In this document: positions 11,513 to 23,234 of the stretch, piece after piece
How the letters are laid out: each line of letters starts with the position of its first letter
How positions within the stretch are numbered: position 1 is the first letter of the stretch
From: Neoconidiobolus thromboides FSU 785
Taxonomy: Eukaryota; Entomophthoromycota; Entomophthoromycetes; Entomophthorales; Neoconidiobolaceae
Direction of reading: 5' to 3'
NCBI GenBank assembly: GCA_025603075.1
Contig: MU626292.1
Coordinates: forward strand, 62,001 to 126,000
DNA: 64,000 nucleotides
Program-made: the position numbers and the translations under genes
Notes under the pieces: model-generated
Databases searched by the model: none
What the model saw: only the letters and a program-made list of their open reading frames with translations
Told to the model about the DNA's origin: nothing

Positions 11513-12509
11513 TTAATTTTTTTGAGGTTTAGCTTCTGCTAAATTAAGTAAAAGTGAGTTTGAATCTAAGATAATAGAGTTGTTTGATTGAGATAATGTA
11601 GTTGCAATTTCACGCGCCGTTTCAATCTTTCTCAATTCTACAAAACCAGGCTTGTTCATAATAGCCTCACCAATAAGTTTAGCAGCTTCAGCCTCACCAC
11701 TAGCCTTAACAATGTTGGATTGTTTATCTTGAATAGCTTTTTCAACCACAAAAGCAGCTCTTTGGGCTTCTTGTTGAGCGACTTGCTTAGCTTCTACAGC
11801 ATGTGTGAATTCAGGACTGAAAGCAACATGAGTGATGGAAACATCATCAAGAATGAGGTTAAATCTCATAGCTCTAGAAGTTAAATTTTCTCTAACAAGC
11901 TTACTTACTTTATCACGTTGGGTAATCAATTGGGAAGCGTTAAATTGTGCCACAATAGACTTTAATACTTCATTAACAATACTTGGTAATACCTTTTCAT
12001 CATAATCTTGACCAAGGTTACGATAGATCGTTGGTAATTGCTCACTACTTGGTCTAGAAAGCACACGGCAAGTAATATTTACCATCTGTAAATCTGAGAC
12101 GTATTTTAGTCTTTTTCCACATTAATAAATTAACTGTCGTTTACCTTTAGTTCCTGTTAATGAAGGAATGCTTCTTGGTTTGGCACGAATGTCAAAATCA
12201 ATGGGAGTCTCAACCCAAGGCAAACGGAAATGTGTACCTTCACTATAAATATCAGGTTTTACTCCAGATATACGTGAATATTTAATAGCGCGATGACCAC
12301 CCTCAACTAATAGACATTAATAAATACAAAAAGTGAATGAATTAAGAAAAATAGATACCATTGAATAAACAGTTGGCTAAACCATAACCACCGACACCTA
12401 ATAAAATTAAACCAGCTCCAGATAAAAAGCCTCCATTGTTGTTGGAGTTTGGATTTGGCCTAGAGCGTTGAATGTTCTTGGCTACTTGACGTAAAAATTG
12501 GGAACTCAT
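11513..12509 (-). CDS. PHB2: Prohibitin-2, mitochondrial inner-membrane scaffold
   Basis: SPFH-family subunit that forms ring complexes with PHB1 in the mitochondrial inner membrane and modulates the m-AAA protease. Three exons on the minus strand: 12359-12509, 12145-12306, 11513-12093. The N-terminus [21 protein letters not shown] is basic, followed by a hydrophobic segment with [14 protein letters not shown], then [17 protein letters not shown], the start of the SPFH domain. Later: [52 protein letters not shown] and the coiled-coil [20 protein letters not shown]. The wording ([16 protein letters not shown]) matches PHB2 rather than PHB1. The protein is about 297 residues, normal for the family. 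Confidence 0.95.
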
Positions 12510-13920
12510 TTGTGTATAAAAATTGAATTTGAGTTAAAATTAAATTTTTGAATTTACGTAACTGTAAAATGCTTAGTGAAAAATTGGCTTAAGTTTTGTT
12601 GGTAAATAATGGGATTTTCGAGTTTGAAATTTAAAAGTAACTTAGATTGTTATTAGAAAATATCAAAAAATTTATAAAAATGGATTTGTCTTATCAGTAT
12701 AATGTATTAGTTTGTTACACTGAGCCTATTGCATGTTTCAATTCGATAAATTTATATATCAATTGTAACCTTGGAAATGATAACATGGACTTTAATGATA
12801 AGTTTGTGACAGTACACTTAGATAACATTAATGATGCTACAATAGTAGATGATTTCGCAGTTAGAAATCAAAAATGGGCTAAATAATCTCATTCTTGTTT
12901 TATAGTAGTTAAAGCAATTTTTTTGAAGCCAAAGTTTTGATGATTTTTCCTTAAACTATAAATTAAATAATTATTGGAATTCTACATTTTGGTTTAATGA
13001 TTTTAAATTGCATTATGATATGTTATATCCTACTCATGTTATTTTTCTCCAGATGGATGTGTTACCAATTTAAAGCAATATGAAAAGCTTGAGTGTTCTA
13101 GCTCTTCTGACTTTAGCTGTCCTCAATGTGGTGACTAATAGAAAGAATTACATGGATATTAAAACTTGATTTATTGCTTATCACATCAGGTTTATGTTTG
13201 GATCTAGAGTTTCTCCTAATATCATTACCTTTGGTAATGTCAAATTTAAAAAGTCGAAAAATTACTTTAATAGTCAAAGTTTATCTAATATACATTTAAA
13301 ACTAAAGTGAAGATTAAAAGCTTTAAACGATTGTAATATATGATGATAAATATTAGTGATGTACTATATAAGGAATGCTTGATTGAAAGGCAAACATAAG
13401 ACGATGAACATGACATATAAACACAGTGATGCTTCAAGTGATGGTGGAGAAAATTTATTAGAGGATGATATATTATATATTAAGTGATAGTTTTTTTACG
13501 TTTGTGATGGCAATGAAAGTATAATTAATGTTGGTTCGCACTGAGTTATTTATAACTGTGTATTTATAATAGATAGACAAAGGTCGTCATTAAATAAGAT
13601 AATAATAGTATTCAACTGTATAGATGATAACAAGTGAATAACTAGAAGTAAAAAGCTTCCATATAAACATCAAAACGTAGGCGGAATTGTGTTGAATGAC
13701 ACTGGTTATTCAAAAATTAGTCATAATAACAAAAGACAGTATGAGTATAAGTTACATATACGGTTGATTTTTTGTGTCTAAAAAAAATAAAAAAGGCTAT
13801 AGCCTTTATCAAAATGGTCATTTATTACAAGGATTAAAAAATGACATAGGATGGTTAGAAAGAACAAAGAAATGTGAAAAACTCAAGCTAAAAGTAATAA
13901 TACATAGTCAAAAATTAATT
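12510..13920. pseudogene. Scattered coding-like remnants, family unknown
   Basis: Base composition is less extreme than in true intergenic tracts and several short ATG or open segments look protein-like on the plus strand. They are 12680-12886 (68 codons, starting MDLSYQYNVLVCYTEPI), a Cys-rich piece around 13053-13139 ending SDFSCPQCGD, and pieces near 13200-13310 and 13408-13488. Stops separate them and I could not join them with convincing introns. They could be a decayed gene or several poorly modelled exons; I do not recognise the family. Confidence 0.3.
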
Positions 13921-14986
13921 TCAACGCCTAAGCTTAAATGACTTAACAATTTTTCTCCTAGCTGCCTCTTTCATACTAGCCCTCGTTTTTTCAACACTTT
14001 TGTTGTCGATTTTATGCTTTTTACTACTTTCAAAGCCCTGTTCTTTCCGGTCTCCAATTTCTCTTTTCTTTACAGTACTTCTTTTGTCGGCTATAATTTC
14101 TTCTTCCTCAATTGAGCTATCATCCTCCATAGTAATGCCTTCTTCTTTGTTTTCTTTTAAATTAACTGCTGCACTTGTTTTATCATCATGGAATGCCTCT
14201 AGGTCGGAATCCTTTTTGATTTCCTCTCTTTTTTTATCTTGGTTTTCTATTGTTTGTTCAAGCTTTATTATCCTCTCATTTAAATAGCAGATCAAAGATT
14301 GTGCCTAAAAAATATTAATTTCGATTCAAATGTAATGACTATTCGCTCACCTTCCTCATGTTATCTTGAAGTTTACTCAAAGCAGGCAAGTCCATCATCT
14401 GTTCATTTTTTAAAGCAAAAAAATCGCTAGAGTGCTCGCTCGGTCCTAGCTGGTATCTTTACTTAATTAGTATATATTTATTACCTTTTAATAAAAATAA
14501 CTTACAAAGACACTTTATCTATCGAAAAAGTATACATATCTCTAACTAATTTAAACATTTTTGTTTACTTTTGTTAGTTTCAAATTACCTTATATGATCT
14601 AAAGAACGAGGCGTTGTTTTGTATACTTTACCAAGGTAGGCTTCACAAGAGCTACAGTTCATGGTGGTAAAAGTACTAAAAAAAACATGTTAATTTCAGA
14701 AAAGCATATTTTATTCTAATATTACCTCCCAATATCAATCCCTTGTTTAGACGTTTCTAACTCCTCATTTACAATTACTTCTTTTGATTTATCTACCAAA
14801 AATAAGCCTTTAATCTTCAAATTATTAAAGAAATTATATATATCTACCATATAATGAAAAAGATCTTAGTTCAGAATCTGCACCTAACCATGAGTAAGAG
14901 TCTCCCACAATCGCTCTACAATTGGAACAGAAGATGACTAGGGGTGCGCTCACTTGTTCCCCTCGAGTTTTTTCTTTATGATTCAT
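13921..14986 (-). CDS. MIS18: Mis18-like kinetochore protein
   Basis: Homologue of Mis18, which primes centromeres for CENP-A loading in fission yeast and animals. Exons on the minus strand start at 14986 (MNHKEKTRGEQ) and end at the stop at 13921. The Mis18/Yippee-type zinc domain carries two CxxC pairs: CSNC in VIFCSNCRAIVGDSYSW and CSSC in FTTMNCSSCEAYLGKVYKTTP. The spacing and the GDSYSW and LGxxYxxTP wording match Mis18 rather than cereblon or Yippee. The C-terminal third is a charged coiled coil (SLICYLNERIIKLEQTIENQ) with a basic tail (AARRKIVKSFKLRR). Two of the five introns need an AAAG 3' splice site to keep frame. Start: an extension upstream would use TTG; the ATG at 14986 is preferred. 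Confidence 0.82.
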
Positions 14987-15216
14987 CAAGATTAAAAAGG
15001 TAAATTGATTTTGCAACAAATGGCTGCTTTGAACCAATCAATCTACTGCTGTAATTTACAATTTAAAACCATAAAAATGATGACAAAAACAAAATGTTCA
15101 AATAATTAAAAATATAAATATAAAGCTCTAGCTTTTGTTTATTGAGTAAAACACTTAAAAATAACATTTCTTTTAAAATGTATAAAATAGCTCTAATCTT
15201 ATTCTAACCAATAATT

Positions 15217-17864
15217 TTAATTTTTGTGCATTCTTTCCGATTCCAACTGCTGCTGGAACCACATGGATCTATAAATAGAGTCTGAATTTAATAACTCATG
15301 ATGACTACCTTGTTCCACTACTTTACCATGATTGAGGACAAAAATGATATCTAAATGTAAAGTTAAACTATTTCAAAATAATAAAAAGGATTTACCAGCA
15401 TCTGAAATAGTTTTAAGGCGATGAGCAATAAATATTGAGGTGCGATCTTTACCCAAAAACGATTTAATAGAATCTAACAATGCATTTTCAGTTGTGGTAT
15501 CTAAAGCGGAGGTAGCTTCATCAAAAAATACAATCTGACTGTCTTTGAGTATGGTTCGAGATAAAGCTATACGTTGTTTTTCTCCACCTTGTTTTATTCA
15601 TTAATAAAAAAAACACATATTTTGTTTTTATTATTTTCTTACCTGATAACATCAGCCCCCTTTCGCCTACCATAGTATCATAACCCTTTGGTAATCTCAT
15701 AATTGTTTTGTGTATCTGTGCTTTTTTAGCTGCTTCTATCACTTGCTCTTTGGTGGCTTTTGGATTCCCATAAGCAATATTATAGTAAATGGTGTTATTA
15801 AATAAAGGGGTATCCTAAATAAAAATAATTATTTTTTATGATAATAGCTATTAAAACCATTTTTACTTGCGGCATGACCCCAATTTGGGATCTTAAAGAA
15901 TCAAGCTTGACTTGAGTAATATCTTGTCCATCTAATTTAATCGTGCCATTGGTAGGTTCATAAAAGCGATATAATAATCTCATAATTGTAGATTTACTAT
16001 TGATTTTTAGTATAAGGAAATATACTAAATTTAAAGCTAAGTTACCCGCAACCCGAAGGCCCTACAAAGGCTACTTTTTTGCCTGCTGGTACTACAAAAT
16101 TAAAATCGGATAATATCTGTCTGTCTTTATTATATCCAAACGAAACGTTTTCGAACACAATTTCCCCCCCTTTATATTCATATGGTACAGCATTTGGTAA
16201 TTCCTGATAATAAGTACTAGCTTAATATAAAACAAATACTTCTATTACCTTTATCTCACTTTTAATTTTCTGTAAATTAAACATGGTACCCATATCGGTC
16301 AAAGATTGCTTGAGTTCCCTATAAACTGAACCCAAAAAGTTTAAAGGAACCGATAACTGGAATACCAGTCCATTGATCATCACTAAATCACCAATTGTCA
16401 ATGCTCCAGTAACAATACCCTCACTAGCCAAATACATCATAAGCGTTAAAGAAGTGCTAAAAATAGCATTTTGTCCAGCATTTAAGAAAGCTAAACTTAA
16501 CCACGTTTTCCTGGCTGCAACCTCATATTTTGCTAGCGATTCATCGTATCTACTAACTTCATATTTTTCATTGTTAAAGTACTATATTCAAAGTAATAAA
16601 TAATCTAATAAATAAAAATTTCCTTAATAGAACTTACTTTTACAGCTTCAAAATTAATTAGTGAGTCAATAGATCTAGACGCGCCTTCATTATCAGCTGC
16701 ATTCATATCTCTCCGTATCTTAGTTCTAAACAAATTATCAACAAAAAGGTAATACTATATAAATATATTCGCCTACCTCCAAGTAGTTACCATAACAGTA
16801 AAGGTAGTATAAGCAGTAACTGTGCCAAGAGTTAAAGCTGCAAATTGAGCTCCATAATTGGATGCCTATACAATAATTAAAACCATTATAAATGTGCTCA
16901 AATTTTTGTTATACAAAAACATACCAAAATACTACACACCATCGCGACTTCAAGTACTGTAGGTAGCATATGAAAAACGATCGCAGATAATAAAAAATTG
17001 ATACCCCTAAAATATTAAATAAAACAATGAAAGTAATAAATTAAGTTTACTTTGTCCCACGGTCAATGGCCCTATGTAGGCCACCGGTTTGTCTAGTTAA
17101 ATGGAACTGTAGGTCTAAATTTAATAAATGATCAAACGTTCTTTTAGCCACAGTACGAATCGCTTTTTGTGACACTTTGACAAAAACAGCGCTCCGTAAC
17201 TCTTGAAATAATGTAGCACCTAACCTGGCAGCACCATCTTTTTAAATGATTAATAAGAAATAAAGATAAAAATAAATATTATTTTTACATCCTATCAACA
17301 AAGCTCCTGCTCCCGATGTTAGGGTTAGTGCGGCTTCTGGTGCGTTATTCAAAGTATCAACAATATGCTTAAAAATTATTGGTACTTGCACGTTCAGAAC
17401 CTTTTTTTAAAATAAATCAAATAAATCAAAAATACTGTTAAATTTACTTTCCCGATCCCCAGAAAAGCGAGTGAAAGAATCAATCTCGATTTTGTGCCCC
17501 AATCATTTTTTGGCCACACATATTTAGTCAAGCTTTTTATGATTTCCATTTCTTGCTTTCGTTCAGACTCATCTTGTTTCTCTTGCAACAAAGTAGAACT
17601 CTCTACTTTTCCTTTTGTCTTATATGTTTGTAAATTGTTGTATGTCTAAATTAATTTTAGCTTGCCTTTTTATGAAAAACTTAAATTCACTTACTGGAAC
17701 TCCAACTTTGAAACTAACTCTATATTGATTTCTATGGCTTATACTATTGAGCTAACTATTAGTCAGTAAATCTATGTCCTTATTATAGTACTTACATAAT
17801 TAAATTTTATATGGCCATTAGGTCTGAATGAACTGGCATTTCTTTTTATCAATTGCAGTAACAT
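15217..17864 (-). CDS. ATM1: Mitochondrial ABC half-transporter Atm1 (ABCB7 type)
   Basis: Inner-membrane exporter that supplies a sulfur/glutathione compound for cytosolic Fe-S protein assembly. The minus-strand gene has many short introns and starts at 17864 with a basic, Ser/Arg-rich presequence ([17 protein letters not shown]). Membrane domain: [22 protein letters not shown], then [21 protein letters not shown], a signature region of Atm1, and [15 protein letters not shown]. Nucleotide-binding domain: Walker A GPSGCGKST, Q-loop IGVMPQ, ABC signature [13 protein letters not shown] (spliced over 15600-15650), Walker [14 protein letters not shown]-loop IAHRL. About 700 residues, as expected. 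It ends SERMHKN at 15217. The gene lies 262 bp from the TANGO2 stop, same strand. Confidence 0.93.
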
Positions 17865-18126
17865 TTTTATAAATGGAAAAATAAAATGAATGTTTTTGAG
17901 TTTTTATTAATAATCATCTCCGCTTTTTTCGTCATTTTTTCAGACTTGACTAACTTGAGTTAGCTGTGCTAGAATGACCTTGTTGATAAGGCTTGGACTA
18001 ATTAGGTAAAAATACTAATAGTATGAATTTAAATTATTAATTCTTATTTTATTATCTAGATTTTATAAAAATAAACATAATATGTTTGTGTAAAATAAAT
18101 AGTTGTAATACAATAAATGATATTTA
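17865..18126. other. Intergenic region between ATM1 and TANGO2
   Basis: Short tandem (head-to-tail) gene spacing of 262 bp that must hold the TANGO2 3' end and the ATM1 promoter. No motif recognised. Confidence 0.4.
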
Positions 18127-19166
18127 TTAACATTTAATATTCAAATTAAACTCATTTGTTTGATTGACTTTAACGTGGTTTAACGTATTCTCCCACACAT
18201 ACTCCAAATAGTGAACAACATTATCATGATCTAAAATGACTAGAGTGGTAGTACGAGTACCATAAAGCCTCTTGCTAATACCCCAAGGGTCGATGTTAAC
18301 TTTCCTAATGAAAACTTCATCACTCAGATCTTTTCTGCTATTTGCTACTTTAGTATCTTCTGTGGGTCTAAATAATAGTACTTAGTTTACATCTAAAGCT
18401 AATCAAATTTTAATCACCCCATAATTTTTAATACCTCTTTAGCTATTGTATTCAAATCCATATCCTATTTTTTGATTATTTACTATGACTTAAGTAGTGT
18501 TACAACTTACTTCCCTAATCACACTCTGAATCTTATCCTGTAATAAATCAATTTTTGTCAATTTTTCACCAAATTGCACATTTGACAGGGTATAAACCTG
18601 TTCCAACTTCAAGCTAGTAACCTTGGAATATTGATTGTCGTTTGATTCCTCAAAAGGATGTGCTAATAACTTCATTTCCTTCTTATTAAAATCCCCAAGG
18701 ACCAAATTAAACCCCTTATAATTTTCCAACTCATCCACAACCTTTGAAATATATTCATCAATTCCTGAGTTCCCGCTTAAATAATTTGTAACTAATTCAC
18801 CTCTAGAGTGATACTTTTTACTTGTGTTTTCAACTTGTCTAGGATTTGGTATATTAGTAAGAAAAGCTATCCTTCCATTTGAGCCTACCGCTAGCCAAGT
18901 GCCAGCTTGTTTATAGCAATTTATTCCATTAATATTTTCTTTTTGGATGCTATTTTCGCCATCTAACCCTGAAATAAAACTAGCTTCTCCTCCTTCTAAC
19001 TTCCATTCTTGAGCTAATAAAGTATTTCGATCCATCTTTTCATCACGATTAAAAGCTAATATGCTATCCCAAAGTTTTATTAGTTTCATATTAATAATTT
19101 ATGATTCGGTTTTTACAAATTTATAGTCGGATGTGATGTGGGATACCACCAACTGCAGATGCACAT
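18127..19166 (-). CDS. TANGO2: TANGO2/NRDE-domain protein
   Basis: Member of the TANGO2 (NRDE) family, linked in animals to Golgi organisation, mitochondrial lipid and haem handling; biochemical role unsettled. I place the start at 19166: exon 1 (19117-19166) reads MCICSWWYPTSHPTIN and joins exon 2 at 19063 across a 53-nt intron to give NFILAFNRDE. This restores the family's invariant Met-Cys start and the HP...ILAxNRDE motif, which the in-frame ATG at 19089 would lose. Further motifs: GTWLAVGSNGRIAFLTNIPNP, SRGELVTNYLSG, FNLVLGDF. The last exons give IDPWGISKRLYGTRTTTLVILD and end NIKC at 18127. Divergent from the FN3 gene with a 262-bp gap. Confidence 0.88.
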
Positions 19167-19428
19167 TGTTGTATTTATTATAAACTATTAACTTAATTTT
19201 TGCTTCTTACATTTGAACTTATATTTAAAACAAGCCAATTAAATTTTAATAAAAAAGCTAATGACAATATAAAGGCAATATTAGATAAGCCCAAAAATGG
19301 GCAAACTACACTCAATTTCCCATTTTACTACTTTCTATTAACTCTAAGCAAAAGTCTGGGAACAAAAAGTGCTCTTAAAGCACGGTTTAAAACTATCCAA
19401 AAACACTCTTTTTACAAAAAATCAAAAC
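19167..19428. promoter_or_regulatory. Divergent promoter region TANGO2 / FN3 protein
   Basis: Shared 262-bp upstream region for two divergent genes. The plus-strand frame stays open upstream of 19429, but only GTG could start it earlier. No named motif seen. Confidence 0.35.
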
Positions 19429-21825
19429 ATGACACAATTTGAAATACAATTTCCTGAAACGACGAGTGCAAAGGGTTTTTACCTCTCAATAATCCTACTA
19501 AATGCTTTGCTAAGCTTCCGCCTACCTTCTTCATTGCAGGGTTTATTTTTGACCTGTATCGTATATGCTTTGCTACTATCCGGAAAGTCCATAACCAAAT
19601 TTTTAGCTCTATTGTTTTCTATTATTCGTGTGGTTCTAGCACTTTCATTTACTGTCAACGTTTCCATATGGACTATTTTAGTTACGTATTCACTTTCTAT
19701 CATGCTATGTTGGATTCTTTATAAGATATCTGTTTCTATAGACAATAAACAATTATTACATCTATTTAACGTAAGGCTGATGGAACCGCCTTCCCTTTTT
19801 TTAAGGCTGTTACAGCACAATTCTGCTCACATTATATGGGAACATCCATTGGATAGATACATTGACGGTTATCATGTGGAAGTCAATAATCATATTATTT
19901 GTCGTTGCGATGCTCATGAGAGAGCAGTATCAATACCAAATTTGAGACCCAATTGCACGTATAGAATAAGGATATGGGCGTTTTCTAGAACTAGGGGGAA
20001 AGCAGCATCACTTTATATATCGTTTCACACACCAAAAGAGCCTTTAGACGGTGCGAATAATGCGAATTATCAAAGTAATGAGATACCAACTGAAGAGGAT
20101 GTGAAGCAGCTAGAGCATGACCTTAAAGTAATTCAAGAGAGTAGGGAGAATATAAAGACAGAGATGGAATCGTTGCAAAAAGAAGAAGCGATGCCAAGTT
20201 CTATACAAGAAGATATTCAAAAAAAAAAAGAGGAGGTTGCCAAGCTTAAAGAAAAGTTAGAAACAGTAAAAAAAGAAAGAGAGATTATATGTAATGAAAA
20301 AGATGAATTGAAAGGAAAAAAGTTAAATCAGGAACGATTGTATGACGAGTTGAATGATACGCTTAAAAAATTAAAAAATGAAATGCAAAGTTTACAAAGT
20401 AAAGTGGAAACACAAAAAAAGTTTAAATTAGAGCAACCTAAGCTGATTCATCAAATGGAAAAAAAGTACTGTATTGATATTAATAAACTTAGGAAGGAAT
20501 GTCAAAGCTTAGAAGATGAAGTAAAAAAGATAGGCAAAGAAACGGAGGCTACGATCCACCAGTATGAAGAAAAACAGGGGGAACTAAATAAAAAGAGAGA
20601 AGAGCATCAAAAATTAGAAAAACAAATTAAAGAAAGTATAGAATTCCAAAACAGGACTCAAGGAATAAGCAAGGAAGAAATAATTAAGTTCTTAAATCAA
20701 GTCAGTAAACTTAAACAGCTTGAACAAAATAAAACAGAATTAAATTTTCGACTCGAAGACTTGAATTCAAAAAAGTTACAGCTTCTACAATCTTTAGCTT
20801 CTTTTAATAAAGTTAAGAATAAAGATTCTATAAAAAATAAGAAAAAAGAGGTATACAAAGTTGAAAAGGCGAATGAAACTATAGATAAAAAGAAACATAG
20901 TATGGATGATGATTCACTAAATGGCTATGACCATTTGTTTAATGAAGACAATAAGAAACATAGCATGGATAATGATTCCTTAAATGGCTACGATCTTTTA
21001 TTTAATGAAGATAAAAAGAGTGCTATTGAGTCATGGCCTTTAGCAACTTCATTATCAGCTAATCCAACTACTTCAAGTAATCCTTTTAAAGAATACCATA
21101 ACCAAGATTATAGTCAAGATCCATGGAGTGCTTTATTGAATCCTGTGGCCAGGAATCAGAGCAAAGGATTAGGAAGGAATGTGTCTACCCCACCACCTGG
21201 GTTTTCCAGCAAAACTATAGAAAACCGCATTGATAATTCAAAATTTTTAAATGATACGCCATGGTTTAACAAACGAAGCTTTGAAATCAATAGTAAAGAA
21301 GATAGCACTTTTGATCCTTTTAGTGAGCCTTTAAACCCACAACCTTTTTCATATCAAAGTTCAAAGCCTATTACTTCTTCTATTAGTAATCAATCCTTTT
21401 CGCCATTTAATCAAAGCAGATCAACCCAAGCTAATACCACTCAAGCTTACTCTCCATTTCAACCTTCATTAACGCCTCAAACTAGCGTTACCCAATCTTA
21501 TTCTCCATTTCAGACTTCATTAGCGCCTCACACTAATGGCACTCGGTCGTATTCTCCCTTTGAGACTCCATTGACAACTCAAGCCACGGGCATTTCTAGT
21601 TATTCTTTATTCCCACCACCACCCGGATTCAAAAGAGAAGTAAAAGAAAAGAATGAAGCGTCTAGTTGGTTGGATGAGTTTGATTTTAGTACTCAAATGA
21701 ATACCCCGATACAAAAAAATACTGATACCTTTACTACTTCTTTTGATGATGTTTGGGGATTGAATGATTTTTTAAAGCAAAGTGATTCTTCATCAAATAA
21801 TAATGAAAAGGATGACTCCCAATGA
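19429..21825 (+). CDS. Membrane protein with fibronectin type III domain, long coiled coil and SPF/PPPGF-rich tail
   Basis: Single-exon gene, 798 residues, unusual here for its lack of introns. From the N-terminus: about four hydrophobic segments within residues 17-105; a fibronectin III domain at about 115-205 (SAHIIWEHPLDRYIDGYHVEV, NLRPNCTYRIRIWAFSR); a long charged coiled coil at about 225-460; a disordered Ser/Pro/Gln-rich tail. The tail has a perfectly spaced 20-residue tandem duplication (KKHSMD.DSLNGYD at 20890-20949 and 20953-21012), four SYSPF-type repeats (about 21390-21610) and two PPPGF motifs. It also has NPF, DPW and DPF tripeptides of the sort that bind EH domains and clathrin-adaptor ears. 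A cytosolic coiled coil on a membrane anchor would suit a tether or trafficking factor, but this is inference; I do not recognise an ortholog. Confidence 0.8.
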   Translation: MTQFEIQFPETTSAKGFYLSIILLNALLSFRLPSSLQGLFLTCIVYALLLSGKSITKFLALLFSIIRVVLALSFTVNVSIWTILVTYSLSIMLCWILYKISVSIDNKQLLHLFNVRLMEPPSLFLRLLQHNSAHIIWEHPLDRYIDGYHVEVNNHIICRCDAHERAVSIPNLRPNCTYRIRIWAFSRTRGKAASLYISFHTPKEPLDGANNANYQSNEIPTEEDVKQLEHDLKVIQESRENIKTEMESLQKEEAMPSSIQEDIQKKKEEVAKLKEKLETVKKEREIICNEKDELKGKKLNQERLYDELNDTLKKLKNEMQSLQSKVETQKKFKLEQPKLIHQMEKKYCIDINKLRKECQSLEDEVKKIGKETEATIHQYEEKQGELNKKREEHQKLEKQIKESIEFQNRTQGISKEEIIKFLNQVSKLKQLEQNKTELNFRLEDLNSKKLQLLQSLASFNKVKNKDSIKNKKKEVYKVEKANETIDKKKHSMDDDSLNGYDHLFNEDNKKHSMDNDSLNGYDLLFNEDKKSAIESWPLATSLSANPTTSSNPFKEYHNQDYSQDPWSALLNPVARNQSKGLGRNVSTPPPGFSSKTIENRIDNSKFLNDTPWFNKRSFEINSKEDSTFDPFSEPLNPQPFSYQSSKPITSSISNQSFSPFNQSRSTQANTTQAYSPFQPSLTPQTSVTQSYSPFQTSLAPHTNGTRSYSPFETPLTTQATGISSYSLFPPPPGFKREVKEKNEASSWLDEFDFSTQMNTPIQKNTDTFTTSFDDVWGLNDFLKQSDSSSNNNEKDDSQ
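20890..21012 (+). repeat. In-gene tandem duplication of 20 codons
   Basis: Two 60-nt units separated by one codon encode KKHSMDDDSLNGYDHLFNED and the near copy KKHSMDNDSLNGYDLLFNED. Differences are mostly synonymous or conservative, so the duplication is recent or constrained. Confidence 0.85.
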
Positions 21826-22009
21826 TAGTTTTGAATGTTAAATAAAAAATGAATGTTTTTAGTTAAATAGAATTTCATCTATGTTGTTAATTGTTTTTGT
21901 TATTATTCTGGTTTTAAAATTCAAACAAATAATTTAGATTAAATATTAATATTTATTTAGATATATTAAAATTTAACTTAATCTATTCTATTGCCATAAG
22001 CGATAAAAT

Positions 22010-23234
22010 TTATTCTTCATCGGTGATATCAGCATCTCCATCAACTTCAGTATTTTCTTTTTCAACACGGGCCATAAGTGCAGCCAACTCTTGTTCATCT
22101 GTATCTGAAACAGCTTTAGGCTAATAACGATGAATAATGATAGTCAAAGAGTTAAATAAAAGCTTACCTTCATCTTGATTGTAATGTTACCTGAATTCTT
22201 TACAAGTATTTCCTCGATTTTGCCAATTGCTTTTTCTAATACTTCAACACCTTCATTTTTATCAACTGAATTAGTAATCATAACATATAATGGTGGAGCT
22301 ACCAATTTAATCTAATATATTAAAATTTGAATGAATTTTATTCTTCTTACTAAAATGAAACTTACTTTGATTTGATTAGACTCATTAGAGCACTCCTCTC
22401 CAGCTGTTAATGCAGCTTTGATGGTATCAATACCATCATAGCCAAAACAAGTGACTTCAATATCTAACAAAATAATCAATATATTCGTCCTATAACACTA
22501 AATTTAAAAAATTTACCTGCTCTGAATTTTGTTGGTTGAGGTGTAAGTTTGCTGCGGATCTTGTTTAAAAGCTCTTCTTTGATACTAGGTTCAATTTCAA
22601 GAGACTCAAATACGGAGTCTGGTTCACTAATAATAATTTATTAAAAATAAGCTAATAAATAAACAATAAAACTAGGCGCTTACGTAATGGCTAAACGGAA
22701 AGCATCATAAGCATGACCGTATTTTTTGTAAAGCGGCCAGCCGAATTGTTGATAAAGAGATTCTAAATCAATAGATTTCTTTTCAGCTACATGACGCATA
22801 ATACTATGAACCTATTAATCATACAAATTAATGAAAGGTTATAATAATAAATAAATAAATTACAGCTTTTGACTTATTGAACTTTTCTTCAGCCTTAATA
22901 ACTTCTTCAGGTGACACTCTCCTTTTAGAAAGATCAATATAACCTGACAAAAAAAATTCAAGTTAACGCCTATATTCTCTAAAAAATATATAAAACTACC
23001 TTTCTCTTTATCAACACGCATAACTACAACGACTTCATTTCTACCAACTCGAATAATCTTTTGCACTGATCTTATACGTTTTCTAGATAACTCTGATAAA
23101 AGAACCATACCCTCGATGTTATCATATTCTAATAGATTCACGTAAGCTCCAACTTCAGCAATTGATCGCACATTTACCATCACTACTTCATCCACCTCCG
23201 GGTATTTATTTTCATACATTCGACAGTTGTTCAT
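22010..23234 (-). CDS. SUI2: Translation initiation factor eIF2 subunit alpha
   Basis: Regulatory subunit of the eIF2 GTPase that delivers initiator tRNA. The minus-strand gene has five or six exons, starts at 23234 ([18 protein letters not shown]) and ends at 22010 (DADITDEE). An S1-type OB domain leads ([46 protein letters not shown]). The Ser of ELSRKRIRS is the residue phosphorylated by Gcn2-type kinases, so stress control of translation should be intact. Spliced downstream parts include [40 protein letters not shown] and [20 protein letters not shown]. The C-terminus is acidic, as usual. Length is about 305 residues, normal. Confidence 0.95.

Noticed and set aside
14000-14287. 95-codon plus-strand frame inside MIS18
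   Set aside because: It is the antisense of the charged MIS18 coiled coil; Ser/Leu-rich composition is what complementing Glu/Lys codons gives.
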